Origin: an uncultured Lentisphaeria bacterium
GTDB taxonomy: Bacteria; Verrucomicrobiota; Lentisphaeria; Victivallales; UBA1829
DNA: 64,000 nucleotides
Direction of reading: 5' to 3'
NCBI GenBank assembly: GCA_905197955.1
Contig: CAJKAR010000006.1
Location: 62,001-126,000 of the forward strand
Both the position numbers and the translations under genes were made by a program. The notes under the pieces were generated by a model, which saw nothing but the letters and a program-made list of their open reading frames with translations, did not search any database and was not told the DNA's origin. Below, piece after piece: positions 1 through 8,750 of the stretch (positions are counted from its first letter, which is position 1; the number at the start of each line of letters is the position of its first letter).

Positions 1-653
1 CGGTTGATGGCTGCATTGAAAGCATTCATATAATCGTCCCAGAACTCACGTTCCGTGTAATCGCTTTCGGAAATTTTCCAGTGTTTTTCCTTGTCTTCCA
101 GACGTTCGCCGAAGCGCTTCAGCTGCTCCTCTTTGCTGATATGAAGGAAAAATTTCACGATGGTGGTGCGATTGGAATGGAGAATTTCTTCAAAGCTGTT
201 GATAAAATCGTAACGTTTTTCGAGCTGTTTTCCGTGGACGAATCCATGAACCTTTTCCACGAGCACACTTTCATAATGGGAACGGTTGAAGATCACGATT
301 TCTCCGTTTCTGGGCGCCGCGGCATGAATCCGCCAGAGGAAATCGTGCGACGCCTCCAGCGGAGTCGGAACCTTGAACGACTGGGAACGGCATCCCTGCG
401 GATTCATCGTCCAGAGAACATGATTGATCGTCCCGTCTTTTCCTCCAGCATCCATGGCCTGAAGAACGATCAGGAGCGACTGACGGTTTTCCGCATAGAT
501 CCGGTACTGGAGTTCCAGCATTCGTTGTGCATTTTCGGCAAGACGAGCCTCCAGTTTATCCCGGTCATCCCATCCGAACGTTTCGCCGGTGTCGATGTCC
601 CGGACATCAATTTTCCGTCCCGGCTTTACACGCAGTTTTTCATAAAAATTCAT
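1..653 (-). CDS. ppk2: Polyphosphate kinase 2 family protein, C-terminus cut by window edge
   Basis: The family moves phosphate between polyphosphate and nucleotides in the cytoplasm. The visible 217 codons include the Walker A-like loop MDAGGKDGT (about residue 65), the NRSHYE segment typical of the family's Walker B region, and FWDDYMNAF near the break, which in relatives precedes the last part of the kinase fold. The start is the ATG at 653, preceded by GGGAGG. The last third of the protein lies left of position 1. A plus-strand open frame at 81-719 is its antisense shadow. The specificity class (AMP, ADP or GDP) cannot be decided from this fragment. Confidence 0.9.
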   Translation of the reverse strand, partial: MNFYEKLRVKPGRKIDVRDIDTGETFGWDDRDKLEARLAENAQRMLELQYRIYAENRQSLLIVLQAMDAGGKDGTINHVLWTMNPQGCRSQSFKVPTPLEASHDFLWRIHAAAPRNGEIVIFNRSHYESVLVEKVHGFVHGKQLEKRYDFINSFEEILHSNRTTIVKFFLHISKEEQLKRFGERLEDKEKHWKISESDYTEREFWDDYMNAFNAAIN

Positions 654-720
654 AGAATCATCACCCTCCCTGTTATCCTTGAAATCAGGATATCACGCGG
701 GAACAGAAAAAACAAATGAA

Positions 721-749
721 AAATAGGATTTTTCTGTAAAAATTTCAAA
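721..749 (-). promoter_or_regulatory. Likely sigma-70 promoter of ppk2
   Basis: On the minus strand TTGAAA (744-749) and TATTTT (721-726) are 17 bases apart, about 70 bases upstream of the ppk2 ATG. A 7-bp inverted repeat (760-786) lies immediately upstream of the -35 box. Confidence 0.5.
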
Positions 750-759
750 ATATGTGATC

Positions 760-799
760 AACTCCGAATCACTTTCATGGAGTTGTTTTTTCTTTTTTT
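760..799 (+). terminator. Intrinsic terminator-like hairpin without an obvious upstream gene
   Basis: CAACTCC (760-766) pairs with GGAGTTG (780-786) across a 13-base loop and is followed by a long T-rich run on the plus strand. It sits between the divergent ppk2 and importer genes, so no annotated plus-strand gene ends here. It may end a short or antisense transcript, or shield the downstream promoter. Confidence 0.55.
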
Positions 800-858
800 G
801 ATGGAATGAATTCTCCGCAGAAAATTGTTTTTTTTTGGAAAGTTGTTCAAAAAAAAGA

Positions 859-887
859 TTGATTTTAAATCTTGTTTATGCTATTAG
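859..887 (+). promoter_or_regulatory. Possible promoter of the sugar importer operon
   Basis: TTGATT (859-864) and TATTAG (882-887) have a 17-base spacer. The -10 box is a weak match, and the implied leader is long (about 175 bases). Confidence 0.4.
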
Positions 888-1069
888 TAGGATCAGATAG
901 AAACTTGGGAACGTGAAAATCTGAATACGGCAAAAATGGCCTGATTTCAGAGCGCTGTCTTATTGTCTTTCTTCCGAGGGGCCAGACAAATGCTTTGAAA
1001 CCGGAGCAGAGATGCTGTTTTTCCGATTTTGCAATGGTCTCACTTACAAGGAGAGGAAGGAGCAAACTC

Positions 1070-3661
1070 GTGTTACTGCGTGCATTGGTTTTACTTTGTC
1101 TGAGTCTGGCGTGTTTTGCGGAGGCGCCGAAAAAAACACTGGTCAAAGTGGATTCGTTTTTCCAGCCGAACAATATGGAAAACATCTACACGAAACAGCT
1201 GGTTCAGTTCATGCAGAAGAATCCGCAGATTCTGCTGGAACAGTGGGGCGGCATTTCGCTGCCTGGCGGAAAATCATCTCTGATGATGGCAATCGCCGGA
1301 AAGACGGCGCCGGATGTGGGACTTAGCTGGTTTCATATCATCCGGAATGAAATTTCTCAGGATTTTCTCTATCCGCTGAACGAATGGATCGGGGAGGATA
1401 CCAACGGCAACGGGGAAATTGACGATTCCGAAGCAAAATGGCCGGGCTGGAAAAAGATACCTCCGCTTCTCCGCAAGGTTGCCACAGTGGATGGAAAAGT
1501 TTATGGACTGCCGCTGCCGGTCAAGGACATGGTGGCGATCATCTACCGTGTGGACCTCGTCTCCGCCGCGGGACTCGACCCGAACAATCCGCCGAAAACC
1601 TGGGATGAACTTCTCTACTGGTGTTATAAGCTGACCGATACGAACCGCATTATTCCCGGAGCCATCACACAGCAGGGACAGAAAGGAATCTGTCTTCCAG
1701 CCTCGGGCTATCTTTTCCTTCCCTGGATCCAATCCGCCGGAGGCGATCCCATCATTCAGATCCGCAAGAGCCCGAAAAACGGAAAAGAGTACACATTTCC
1801 TCTGTATGAGACTAAATTCATCACGCCGGAAGGGGAAAATCTTTCGAAACAGCCCTCCCAGTGGCGGGCCAACTTTGACTCTCCGGAAGCGATCGAAGCC
1901 ATCAGTTTTCTCTATCAGCTCCGCTGGGGCAAATGGCTGAACATCGACGGCGAACCGATCACGCTCAAGGATGCAATCAAAAAAGGCATTGAATATTCAG
2001 AGGAAGACATCATCACCGGTGTTGCCAGAACCGATTCCGGCGGACAGCGTGGAGAAGGCATGTGGGAACTTCTCGGCCGCGGTGAAGTTGCCATGGTCAT
2101 CAGCATGGTGACCGATCTTTCCTCCGCCGGAACCAATGCAAATATCGATCCATCGCTTCTGAGCTGGTTTCCCTATCCGGCGGCTCCGGGACCGAAAGGA
2201 CAGAGAGTGATTCAGACGCAGAATCATTACGCGGTCATGTACATCGGAACGGCAGACCGTTCCAAAGCGGAACGCGACGCCATCTGGAAAACCATGACCG
2301 CCATCTGCGATGAAAAAGTCATTGATACCAAAATTGAATCGCAGGTTCTCTCCGGCATGAGCAAATTTGTCTCTCCGGAAAACCTCAAGCGCCTCGGCTA
2401 TGAGGAATACATCCGCGACATTCCACTTGCCATCCGGCAGAACTTCACCGACATCGAAAAAGGCAACATCAAAGCCTATACCGAACCCTGGACCGGCTTC
2501 TGGTTCCTGATCGATATGGCAATGAACAGCAAATGTCTCGGCATCATGCTCGGAAGCAAGGGCGAGGATTTCCATTACAAGGATGCCATTATTGAAGTGA
2601 ACCGGCAGGCGAATTCCGGTCTGATGTTCGCTCTTCCGGAATCGAAACTGGCGAAATGGCGTCCGCTGGCCTTCATCATTCTGGCGGCCCTTCTGCTTGC
2701 GGTTGCCTATCTTGGTTACCGGATCGTCAAATCCTTCATGGGCAAGCGGAAAGCGGGAGCCAGATCGGTCTACAACGGCTATCTGCCATTCCTGCTGATT
2801 CTGCCGGCGATCCTGATTATTGTTCTCTGGCGCTACTATCCGCTGGGGCGCGGACTGGTTATGGCGTTTCAGGATTACAAGGTGACGGGTAATTCCATCT
2901 TTGTAGGACTGGACAACTTCATCAATCTGGCGCTCGACAAGAGTTTCTGGATGAGCATGTGGAGAACGGTCTACTTTGTGATTCTGAATATGCTGTTTGC
3001 GTTCACGGCGCCGATTATTCTGGCAATCATGCTGACAGAGATCCGGCATTTCAAGATTCTGTTCCGGACCCTGTTCTTTCTGCCGCAGATGACCAGCGGA
3101 CTGGTTATCGCCCTCATGTGGAAGCTGATGTACAATCCGACGCCGGCGGGATTTTTCAACCAGTTGATTGCCTATCTGAACTATCTGCCGTTTGTGGATA
3201 TCAAGCCGCAGGCGTGGCTTCAGGATCCGTCGCTGGCGATGATCTGCTGTATTATTCCGACCGTCTGGGCGGGGATGGGAATGTCGAGTCTGATCTATCT
3301 GGCGGCGCTCCACTCGCTGCCGAAAGAGCTCTACGAAGCGGCGGAAGTCGATGGAGCCGGATTCCGCAGCAAACTCTGGAACATCACGATTCCGACTCTG
3401 CTGCCGCTGATTATCATCAATTTTGTCGGCACCTTCATCGCCACCTTCCAGGGAATGGGCAACATCTTCCTGATGACGTTCGGCGGACCGGGCGAGGCAA
3501 CCACAGTGATCGGGCTCAAAATCTGGATTGAAGCGTATGCGAATCTGCGTTTCAGCATGGCAACCGCCATGGCATGCGTACTTGGGTCGCTGCTGATCGG
3601 ACTGACCTATGTCCAGATCCAGTTCCTCAGCAAAGTCGAATATAAACGCGCAGCGGATTGA
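1070..3661 (+). CDS. Fused extracellular solute-binding protein / CUT1-type ABC permease
   Basis: This 863-residue protein joins two importer parts that are normally separate. After a signal peptide (about 1-19), residues 20 to about 525 are a family-1 sugar-binding protein. A membrane anchor follows (about 530-550), and from about 568 to the end it is a MalF-like permease with the EAA loop EAAEVDGAG near 755, which docks the ATPase. Residues 110-121 form a canonical EF-hand loop (DTNGNGEIDDSE), so calcium may bind the receptor. GTG 1070 was chosen because AAGGAG lies 7 bases upstream; ATG 1034 and TTG 995 are in frame but have weaker sites. The stop lies 23 bases before the next start, so the two permeases are co-translated. 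No ATPase is encoded nearby. The substrate is probably an oligosaccharide, but this is not certain. Confidence 0.88.
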   Translation: MLLRALVLLCLSLACFAEAPKKTLVKVDSFFQPNNMENIYTKQLVQFMQKNPQILLEQWGGISLPGGKSSLMMAIAGKTAPDVGLSWFHIIRNEISQDFLYPLNEWIGEDTNGNGEIDDSEAKWPGWKKIPPLLRKVATVDGKVYGLPLPVKDMVAIIYRVDLVSAAGLDPNNPPKTWDELLYWCYKLTDTNRIIPGAITQQGQKGICLPASGYLFLPWIQSAGGDPIIQIRKSPKNGKEYTFPLYETKFITPEGENLSKQPSQWRANFDSPEAIEAISFLYQLRWGKWLNIDGEPITLKDAIKKGIEYSEEDIITGVARTDSGGQRGEGMWELLGRGEVAMVISMVTDLSSAGTNANIDPSLLSWFPYPAAPGPKGQRVIQTQNHYAVMYIGTADRSKAERDAIWKTMTAICDEKVIDTKIESQVLSGMSKFVSPENLKRLGYEEYIRDIPLAIRQNFTDIEKGNIKAYTEPWTGFWFLIDMAMNSKCLGIMLGSKGEDFHYKDAIIEVNRQANSGLMFALPESKLAKWRPLAFIILAALLLAVAYLGYRIVKSFMGKRKAGARSVYNGYLPFLLILPAILIIVLWRYYPLGRGLVMAFQDYKVTGNSIFVGLDNFINLALDKSFWMSMWRTVYFVILNMLFAFTAPIILAIMLTEIRHFKILFRTLFFLPQMTSGLVIALMWKLMYNPTPAGFFNQLIAYLNYLPFVDIKPQAWLQDPSLAMICCIIPTVWAGMGMSSLIYLAALHSLPKELYEAAEVDGAGFRSKLWNITIPTLLPLIIINFVGTFIATFQGMGNIFLMTFGGPGEATTVIGLKIWIEAYANLRFSMATAMACVLGSLLIGLTYVQIQFLSKVEYKRAAD

Positions 3662-3684
3662 GAAAGAAGAAGAGGTATTCAGAT

Positions 3685-5835
3685 ATGAGTTTGATTTCAG
3701 AAGTCGGAAGGGGTTCCTTCAAAAACAGATTTATTATGATTTCGATTTACGTCGGACTGATCCTCATGGGCATCACGATGGTGGTTCCCTTTATGATCAC
3801 GCTGACGGGAAGCACATCGAATGCGTTTGATTACGAGCGGTTCAGTCCGCTGCCGAAATATCTGTGGTCCACGCCGGACCGCTTTGTCAAATGTCTGGTT
3901 CCCTACTTCAACGGGACCCGCGGATGGCAGAGACAGATGTCGGCTTATGCTCCGGAAAAACCCTCCTACTGGAGCTCCTGGTCGCTGATCGGCCGGGATA
4001 CCGAGGGCGTTGAACGCTTTGCCGCTGCCTACATCGACAAAGGCAACCGGAAAATCGCAGCAGACTACGCGGAATTCATGGACACCTATCCGCTTTCCGA
4101 CTGTTTCGCCGCAGCAACCCAGATCGACACCATCACATTTCTGATGGAAAAATTCTCCACGGAATATCTGGCACGTCATCCCGGCGAAAAGCTCTCCGGC
4201 AAACAGCTCCGGCTCAAGGCGCTGGAACTTCTCGGAAACGAATGGGGACTTCCCTTCAACAGCTTTTACAGCATCAACTTCAGCACGGAAGTCGGATATC
4301 CGATGGATTTCCAGAGCTGGTTTCCCCCCAACAGCAATCCGAAATACCGCACATACAATGACTTCAAAGCGGCAGTCTCCGCCCATATCTTCACACCGGG
4401 AATCAAGGGAAAATGGTTCCGTTATCTGAAGGAGAAAAATTTCAGCGGAGAGAAAGTGTTCCCGGTCATGCCCTCGGCTCCGGCGGAAGTGCGAAAACTC
4501 TGGCTTGAGTTCAAAAAGGAATATGCACCGGCATCGCCCACGATTCCTTATGCTCTTCGGGCGGCATGGTATGCATATCTGAACTCGGAAGAGGTCTCCC
4601 TGCTCAACGACGGGAAAAAGTTCAGCATCGAACTCTACAACGAACTGGCGGGAACAAAATACAAACGTCTGGAAGAGACCCCCTTCCCTGTTCCGGCTTC
4701 CTTCGGCGAAGGCATTCAGAGATTCTGGAAGAAATATCTGCAGGAACGCTATCCGCTCCGCCTGATCTCCATTCAGCCGACTCCGGAGCTGAACCGGCAG
4801 TTCCAGGAGTTTGTGAAAGGGACTCTCCGGCAGATTAAAATTGCAAACGGACTGCTCGGAACCTCTTACAAGGACTGGAGCGAACTGGTCCTGACGGAAA
4901 AACCGATTCAGGGAACTACCTCGGCGGAAAACAACCGTCGCGATCTGTGGAAGAATTTTGTCAAGACTCTTCCGGTTGAAATGAAACAGTTCTCCTCCTC
5001 GGAAATTGAATTTCAGAAATATCTCCTGAAGAAATACGGCTCTCTGGAGAAGGTCAACCAGGAATACGGCTGGAACCTGAAATATATCGAAGAGGCATTT
5101 CCGCAGTTCATGCCGGCGTATGCGGTTACCTTTGCACAAAATGAAACGAGTCTGACCTTCGGGCCGGTGCTCGACAACTACAAGATCATTTTCGACTTCA
5201 TGATTTTCAACGGCAACGCCATTCTCGTCACAGTCATGCTGATTGCACTGACGATTGCGTTCACGCTGACGGTCAATCCGCTTGCGGCGTATGCCCTCAG
5301 CCGCTTCAATCTGCGCGGACACAACCAGATTCTGATCTTCATGCTGGCGACGATGGCATTCCCTGCAATGGTCAGTGCGATTCCGGCCTATCTGCTGATG
5401 CGCGATCTGGGATTGCTGAACACATTCTGGGCGCTTGTGCTGCCCGGCGCGGCAAACGGAATGGCGATCTTTATTCTGAAAGGATTCTTCGACTCCCTGC
5501 CGATGGAGCTCTTTGAAGCGGCGACAATCGACGGAGCTTCCGAAATGCAGATTTTCCGCATCATCGCCATGCCGATGGTGAAGCCGATTCTCGCCATCAA
5601 CTGTCTGAATGCGTTTATCGCGGCGTACAACGGATGGGAATGGGCGCTGATTATCTGTCAGGATAAATCCATGTGGACGATTGCCGTATGGATGTATCAG
5701 GCGGCTCAGTGGTGGAGCGCTTCGCCGTGGATCGTCAGTGCGGGATTCATCGTGGTCTCGATCCCGACCATGATTATTTTCATCTCCTGCCAGAAGATCA
5801 TTCTCCGCGGCATCATCATTCCGAGCATGAAATAA
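3685..5835 (+). CDS. MalG-like ABC permease with very large extracytoplasmic insertion
   Basis: This is the partner permease of the preceding fusion. At 716 residues it is more than twice the usual MalG length of about 280. TM1 is at about 16-40, then about 445 residues intervene before the remaining helices, which begin near 500. The permease core carries the EAA loop EAATIDGAS near 613. The insertion contains several similar segments resembling the pattern (kYG)..LN..wGT.Yk...E..fP, for example YNELAGTKYK, NGLLGTSYK and KYGSLEKVN. The start is ATG 3685, with AGAGG 9 bases upstream; a TTG at 3658 overlaps the previous gene and has no Shine-Dalgarno sequence. The insertion lies between two predicted membrane spans, so it should be periplasmic and could touch the tethered binding protein. 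Confidence 0.88.
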   Translation: MSLISEVGRGSFKNRFIMISIYVGLILMGITMVVPFMITLTGSTSNAFDYERFSPLPKYLWSTPDRFVKCLVPYFNGTRGWQRQMSAYAPEKPSYWSSWSLIGRDTEGVERFAAAYIDKGNRKIAADYAEFMDTYPLSDCFAAATQIDTITFLMEKFSTEYLARHPGEKLSGKQLRLKALELLGNEWGLPFNSFYSINFSTEVGYPMDFQSWFPPNSNPKYRTYNDFKAAVSAHIFTPGIKGKWFRYLKEKNFSGEKVFPVMPSAPAEVRKLWLEFKKEYAPASPTIPYALRAAWYAYLNSEEVSLLNDGKKFSIELYNELAGTKYKRLEETPFPVPASFGEGIQRFWKKYLQERYPLRLISIQPTPELNRQFQEFVKGTLRQIKIANGLLGTSYKDWSELVLTEKPIQGTTSAENNRRDLWKNFVKTLPVEMKQFSSSEIEFQKYLLKKYGSLEKVNQEYGWNLKYIEEAFPQFMPAYAVTFAQNETSLTFGPVLDNYKIIFDFMIFNGNAILVTVMLIALTIAFTLTVNPLAAYALSRFNLRGHNQILIFMLATMAFPAMVSAIPAYLLMRDLGLLNTFWALVLPGAANGMAIFILKGFFDSLPMELFEAATIDGASEMQIFRIIAMPMVKPILAINCLNAFIAAYNGWEWALIICQDKSMWTIAVWMYQAAQWWSASPWIVSAGFIVVSIPTMIIFISCQKIILRGIIIPSMK

Positions 5836-5861
5836 AAGCGCTCCGCAGCCGCAAGCCGAAC

Positions 5862-5895
5862 GTTCCTCCGCAATCGGAGGAACACGGCTCATTTG
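5862..5895 (+). terminator. Probable terminator of the importer operon
   Basis: GTTCCTCCG (5862-5870) and CGGAGGAAC (5875-5883) form a 9-bp stem with a 4-base loop. GCCG and CGGC can extend it past a small bulge. The following sequence is T-rich but interrupted (TCATTTGTTTT). Confidence 0.55.
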
Positions 5896-5962
5896 TTTTC
5901 CTGCTTTTCAAAAACGTATCTTTTACAGGAAAAAGAGAAATATATCTGAACAAAAAACAAAT

Positions 5963-5990
5963 TTGACTTGTCTGAAACAAGCGTTACATT
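5963..5990 (+). promoter_or_regulatory. Likely promoter of the YugP-like protease gene
   Basis: TTGACT (5963-5968) and TACATT (5985-5990) are 16 bases apart, about 50 bases upstream of the start codon. Confidence 0.55.
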
Positions 5991-6038
5991 ACCGTCTCCG
6001 CCATTGGAGAGAAATAAAACAACAGGAGGTTGCAGAAT

Positions 6039-6740
6039 ATGTTTTTCGGAATTGATCCCCTTTATCTTCTTTTTGCGCTGCCCGGGCTGCTGATTGCCGG
6101 ATGGGCATCCATGATGACACATTCCACATTTCAGAAATATTCCGAAGTGCCGGCGAGTTCCGGAGCGACCGGGGCGGAAGCGGCATCCATGCTGCTGCGC
6201 AGCGCAGGAATCCGCGATGTGAAAATTGAAGAAATCGACGGGTTCCTCTCCGATCATTATGATCCCACAGCAAAAACGCTACGTCTCTCTACCAGTGTCT
6301 ACGAAGGGCACAGTCTCTCTTCGATCGGGGTTGCGTGCCACGAAGCTGGACACGCCATTCAGCATGCGGCAGCATATGCGCCGATGTATCTGCGCAGCGC
6401 CATGGTGCCGGTGACGCAGTTGTCATCGACTTTTTCCTATTTTATCATTATTGCCGGTTTTCTGCTGCAATCGCAGAAGCTGGTGCTGGTTGGAGCAATC
6501 CTTTTCAGCGCAGCGGTACTGTTTGCGCTGGTGACTCTGCCGGTCGAATGGGATGCTTCCGCGAGAGCAAAGAAGCTGATGGTCAAATGCGGAATTGTCA
6601 CGCAGGCGGAACAGAAGCAGGCCGGTGAGGTGCTGAACGCGGCTTTCCTGACATATGTTGCAGCAGCGGTCAGTGCTCTTCTGACTCTGTTGTATTACCT
6701 GATCCGGTCAGGAATTTTCGGCAACCGCTCCGACGAATAA
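6039..6740 (+). CDS. Membrane zinc metallopeptidase, YugP family
   Basis: This 233-residue integral membrane protein carries the zinc-protease motif HEAGHAIQH (about residue 105). It is placed between an N-terminal membrane helix (FFGIDPLYLLFALPGLLIAG) and several C-terminal helices. Length and layout match the YugP family, whose physiological substrates are poorly known. The start is ATG 6039, with AGGAGGT 8 bases upstream; the TTG at 6030 overlaps that site. It appears monocistronic, with its own promoter and a strong terminator. Confidence 0.9.
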   Translation: MFFGIDPLYLLFALPGLLIAGWASMMTHSTFQKYSEVPASSGATGAEAASMLLRSAGIRDVKIEEIDGFLSDHYDPTAKTLRLSTSVYEGHSLSSIGVACHEAGHAIQHAAAYAPMYLRSAMVPVTQLSSTFSYFIIIAGFLLQSQKLVLVGAILFSAAVLFALVTLPVEWDASARAKKLMVKCGIVTQAEQKQAGEVLNAAFLTYVAAAVSALLTLLYYLIRSGIFGNRSDE

Positions 6741-6771
6741 ATCCAAGCATCTTCATCGCCATAAAACACAG

Positions 6772-6812
6772 ATCCGGTTCCGAAGCTATCTAAGCAGCGG
6801 AACCGGATTTTT
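6772..6812 (+). terminator. Intrinsic terminator after the YugP-like gene
   Basis: An 11-bp perfect stem, ATCCGGTTCCG (6772-6782) with CGGAACCGGAT (6798-6808), has a 15-base loop and a following T run. It lies between convergent genes and could also stop minus-strand transcripts weakly. Confidence 0.75.
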
Positions 6813-6841
6813 CATCTCAGCATCTTTCACCGTCTCACAGG

Positions 6842-8638
6842 TCAGAAAGCGAAACGGACACAATTCAAAATGCCGACGCAGAAGACTTTTAATGCCAGAA
6901 TCAAGGCAAATACGGTGATAATCAGAAACAGCGCCTTCCGGTTTTCTCCGGACAACCTTGCACTGATCCGGTCAAACAGGAAGATCGAAATCAGAAGAAA
7001 ACCGAAATAGCTGAACAGATATGTCCGTTCTCCGGAGGTATAGACAACCGGAGTCATTCCAGTTGCCATCCGGACAGACAGAGCAATCAGAACGCCGCCG
7101 GCCAGAAGACATCCATTTCCAAAGCGTCTCTGTGTCAGGAACATCGACACCAGCAGCGCCGCAAGGGAAAAGCTCTGCATTCCTGCCAGCATCAGGAACG
7201 ATCCCGAATGCCGCAGATCCGCGATCTGCGCAATCAAATGCTCATCCAGCAGATCGACCGGCATATTCATCGACAGCAGCACCACCATCAACGGCAGACA
7301 TGCGATCATCCGCGGAACCGCCCCCTTCCGTTCCATCCAGACCGCAACGGCAGTCAGGATCAGCAGAAAGATCCAGAGCATGTTGCAATGATTCAGATAA
7401 AACAAAGAAGAGTAGACCCCCAGCATCCCCTTCTGAATCAGATTCAGATCCAGAATGCCGCGCACTCCGCGGGAGACCTCGACCGCAGAACGGAGCGCAT
7501 TTCCAGGACAAAGGAAAATATAACACAGCGATCCGATCCCGATCAGCAGATTTGCAGGAATCCAGAATGGAATCTTCTCTCTGCGGAAAAGACAGTACAC
7601 CAGAAATCCTCCGGACAGCAGCACCACCGCAAGACAAACCTGTTCCATATTGCAAAGGAAACAGGCACACAGCAGACTGAGACATCCAATCCACAGAGGA
7701 GTTCTCCGTCCGACGATCCGATCCTGAATACAGAAGAGAAGCGGAAACAGCAGCAGCAACGGCACCGCATAAAACATCATGGTCGATTGCCATCCGGCAG
7801 TCGTCAAAACATTAAATGGAAACAAAAGAAACAGGACTCCTGCCGGCAGCAGCCCTTCCGCCGGATTTTTCCCTCGCATCAGACGGGATAGCAGAACAAC
7901 AAGACTCAGAAGCACCACCATTATTCCGCAGAAAAAATAGAGTGGAGACATGGCAGCCAGCTGAGAAAACAACCCATCCAGCAGCAGTCGTGCGCCCCAG
8001 GTCTCCCAACGCATCCGGATCACCTCCGGCAATTCGGAAAATCCATAAGCGCCAAGACACTGAAATTTCCAGTCATCCCCGGGATTCTGATAGTACATCA
8101 GCAGATTCGTAAAAAAGAAATAGGCGAACAGAAACGCAAATGTCAGAAACAAGCTCCGCCGCTCGCGGTAAAGACGCTCCAGCCAGTGATAACGACTCTC
8201 CAGATAAATATGCCCGATCCCGCCCCCGATCAGAAGCAGCAGAAGAAAACAAATCGGAACAGAAATAAACAGGGAACCGCCGGAACAGGAAAGATCCATC
8301 GTGTTCCGGAAGGTCCGACGAATAACACCGAAACGGATCACCTCCGCTGAACGGATGGATGACTCCGCTCTCTGCGGAAAAGGCTTCAAAATCAGACGGT
8401 CCGGAAAAAGACGCTTGATCGCCAGCCGCTGTTCCTGAGGAAGATCCAACGGCGTATAGAACTCAAAGGATGTACGTTTGGCGCGTCCGTCCTTCCAGAT
8501 ACTCTCCACTTCCAGATGCTTCAATGCGTTGGAATCCGTCTTCAGGATCAGTTCCGTCGGCAGGAAAAAAGCGCAGTACAGTACCACCATGGCACAGATC
8601 CACACGAGAATCGGAAAAAGAATAAACTTGTTGCGCAT
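6842..8638 (-). CDS. Large polytopic membrane protein, DUF6056-like
   Basis: This protein has 598 residues and roughly a dozen hydrophobic helices: one at the N-terminus, an extracytoplasmic stretch of about 90 residues, then a helix bundle. Just after an early helix it has YYQNPGDDW, an acidic motif in the first large loop. That position recalls GT-C-type glycosyltransferases and DUF6056 membrane proteins. A role in transferring sugars to cell-surface polymers is possible but inferred only from topology. The start is ATG 8638, with GGAG 10 bases upstream; a TTG 57 bases earlier lacks a binding site. It lies downstream of the mrdA terminator and is therefore probably a separate unit. Confidence 0.7.
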   Translation of the reverse strand: MRNKFILFPILVWICAMVVLYCAFFLPTELILKTDSNALKHLEVESIWKDGRAKRTSFEFYTPLDLPQEQRLAIKRLFPDRLILKPFPQRAESSIRSAEVIRFGVIRRTFRNTMDLSCSGGSLFISVPICFLLLLLIGGGIGHIYLESRYHWLERLYRERRSLFLTFAFLFAYFFFTNLLMYYQNPGDDWKFQCLGAYGFSELPEVIRMRWETWGARLLLDGLFSQLAAMSPLYFFCGIMVVLLSLVVLLSRLMRGKNPAEGLLPAGVLFLLFPFNVLTTAGWQSTMMFYAVPLLLLFPLLFCIQDRIVGRRTPLWIGCLSLLCACFLCNMEQVCLAVVLLSGGFLVYCLFRREKIPFWIPANLLIGIGSLCYIFLCPGNALRSAVEVSRGVRGILDLNLIQKGMLGVYSSLFYLNHCNMLWIFLLILTAVAVWMERKGAVPRMIACLPLMVVLLSMNMPVDLLDEHLIAQIADLRHSGSFLMLAGMQSFSLAALLVSMFLTQRRFGNGCLLAGGVLIALSVRMATGMTPVVYTSGERTYLFSYFGFLLISIFLFDRISARLSGENRKALFLIITVFALILALKVFCVGILNCVRFAF

Positions 8639-8708
8639 CAGCCAGATACTCCGTTCAGTTTGTTTGACAATATGACGAGACAGGACATTTTTCAAGGGAA
8701 AGAAACAG

Positions 8709-8731
8709 AAAAAAGAGGAAAGTCACTTTCC
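8709..8731 (-). terminator. Intrinsic terminator of mrdA
   Basis: On the minus strand GGAAAG-TGA-CTTTCC forms a short hairpin followed by TCTTTTTTC, about 20 bases past the mrdA stop. On the plus strand the arms are 8717-8722 and 8726-8731. Confidence 0.6.
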
Positions 8732-8750
8732 CTCCCCTCCGTCTTCATTC

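Larger units (their letters stand above)
654..1069. other. Intergenic region between divergent ppk2 and importer operon
   Basis: This stretch carries the ppk2 promoter, the orphan terminator at 760-799, and a plus-strand promoter at 859-887. A leader of about 175 bases lies between that promoter and the importer start. I see no convincing gene. The open frame running back to a TTG at 995 is an extension of the importer gene without a Shine-Dalgarno sequence. Confidence 0.6.

Noticed and set aside
81..719. A 212-codon plus-strand frame at the left edge
   Set aside because: It is antisense to ppk2, whose Walker and NRSHYE motifs are clear on the minus strand.
3697..5892. A 731-codon open frame on the minus strand opposite the MalG-like permease
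   Set aside because: The plus strand encodes a clear permease with EAA motif. The antisense frame has no recognisable domains and an Arg/His-rich composition typical of shadow frames in this genome.
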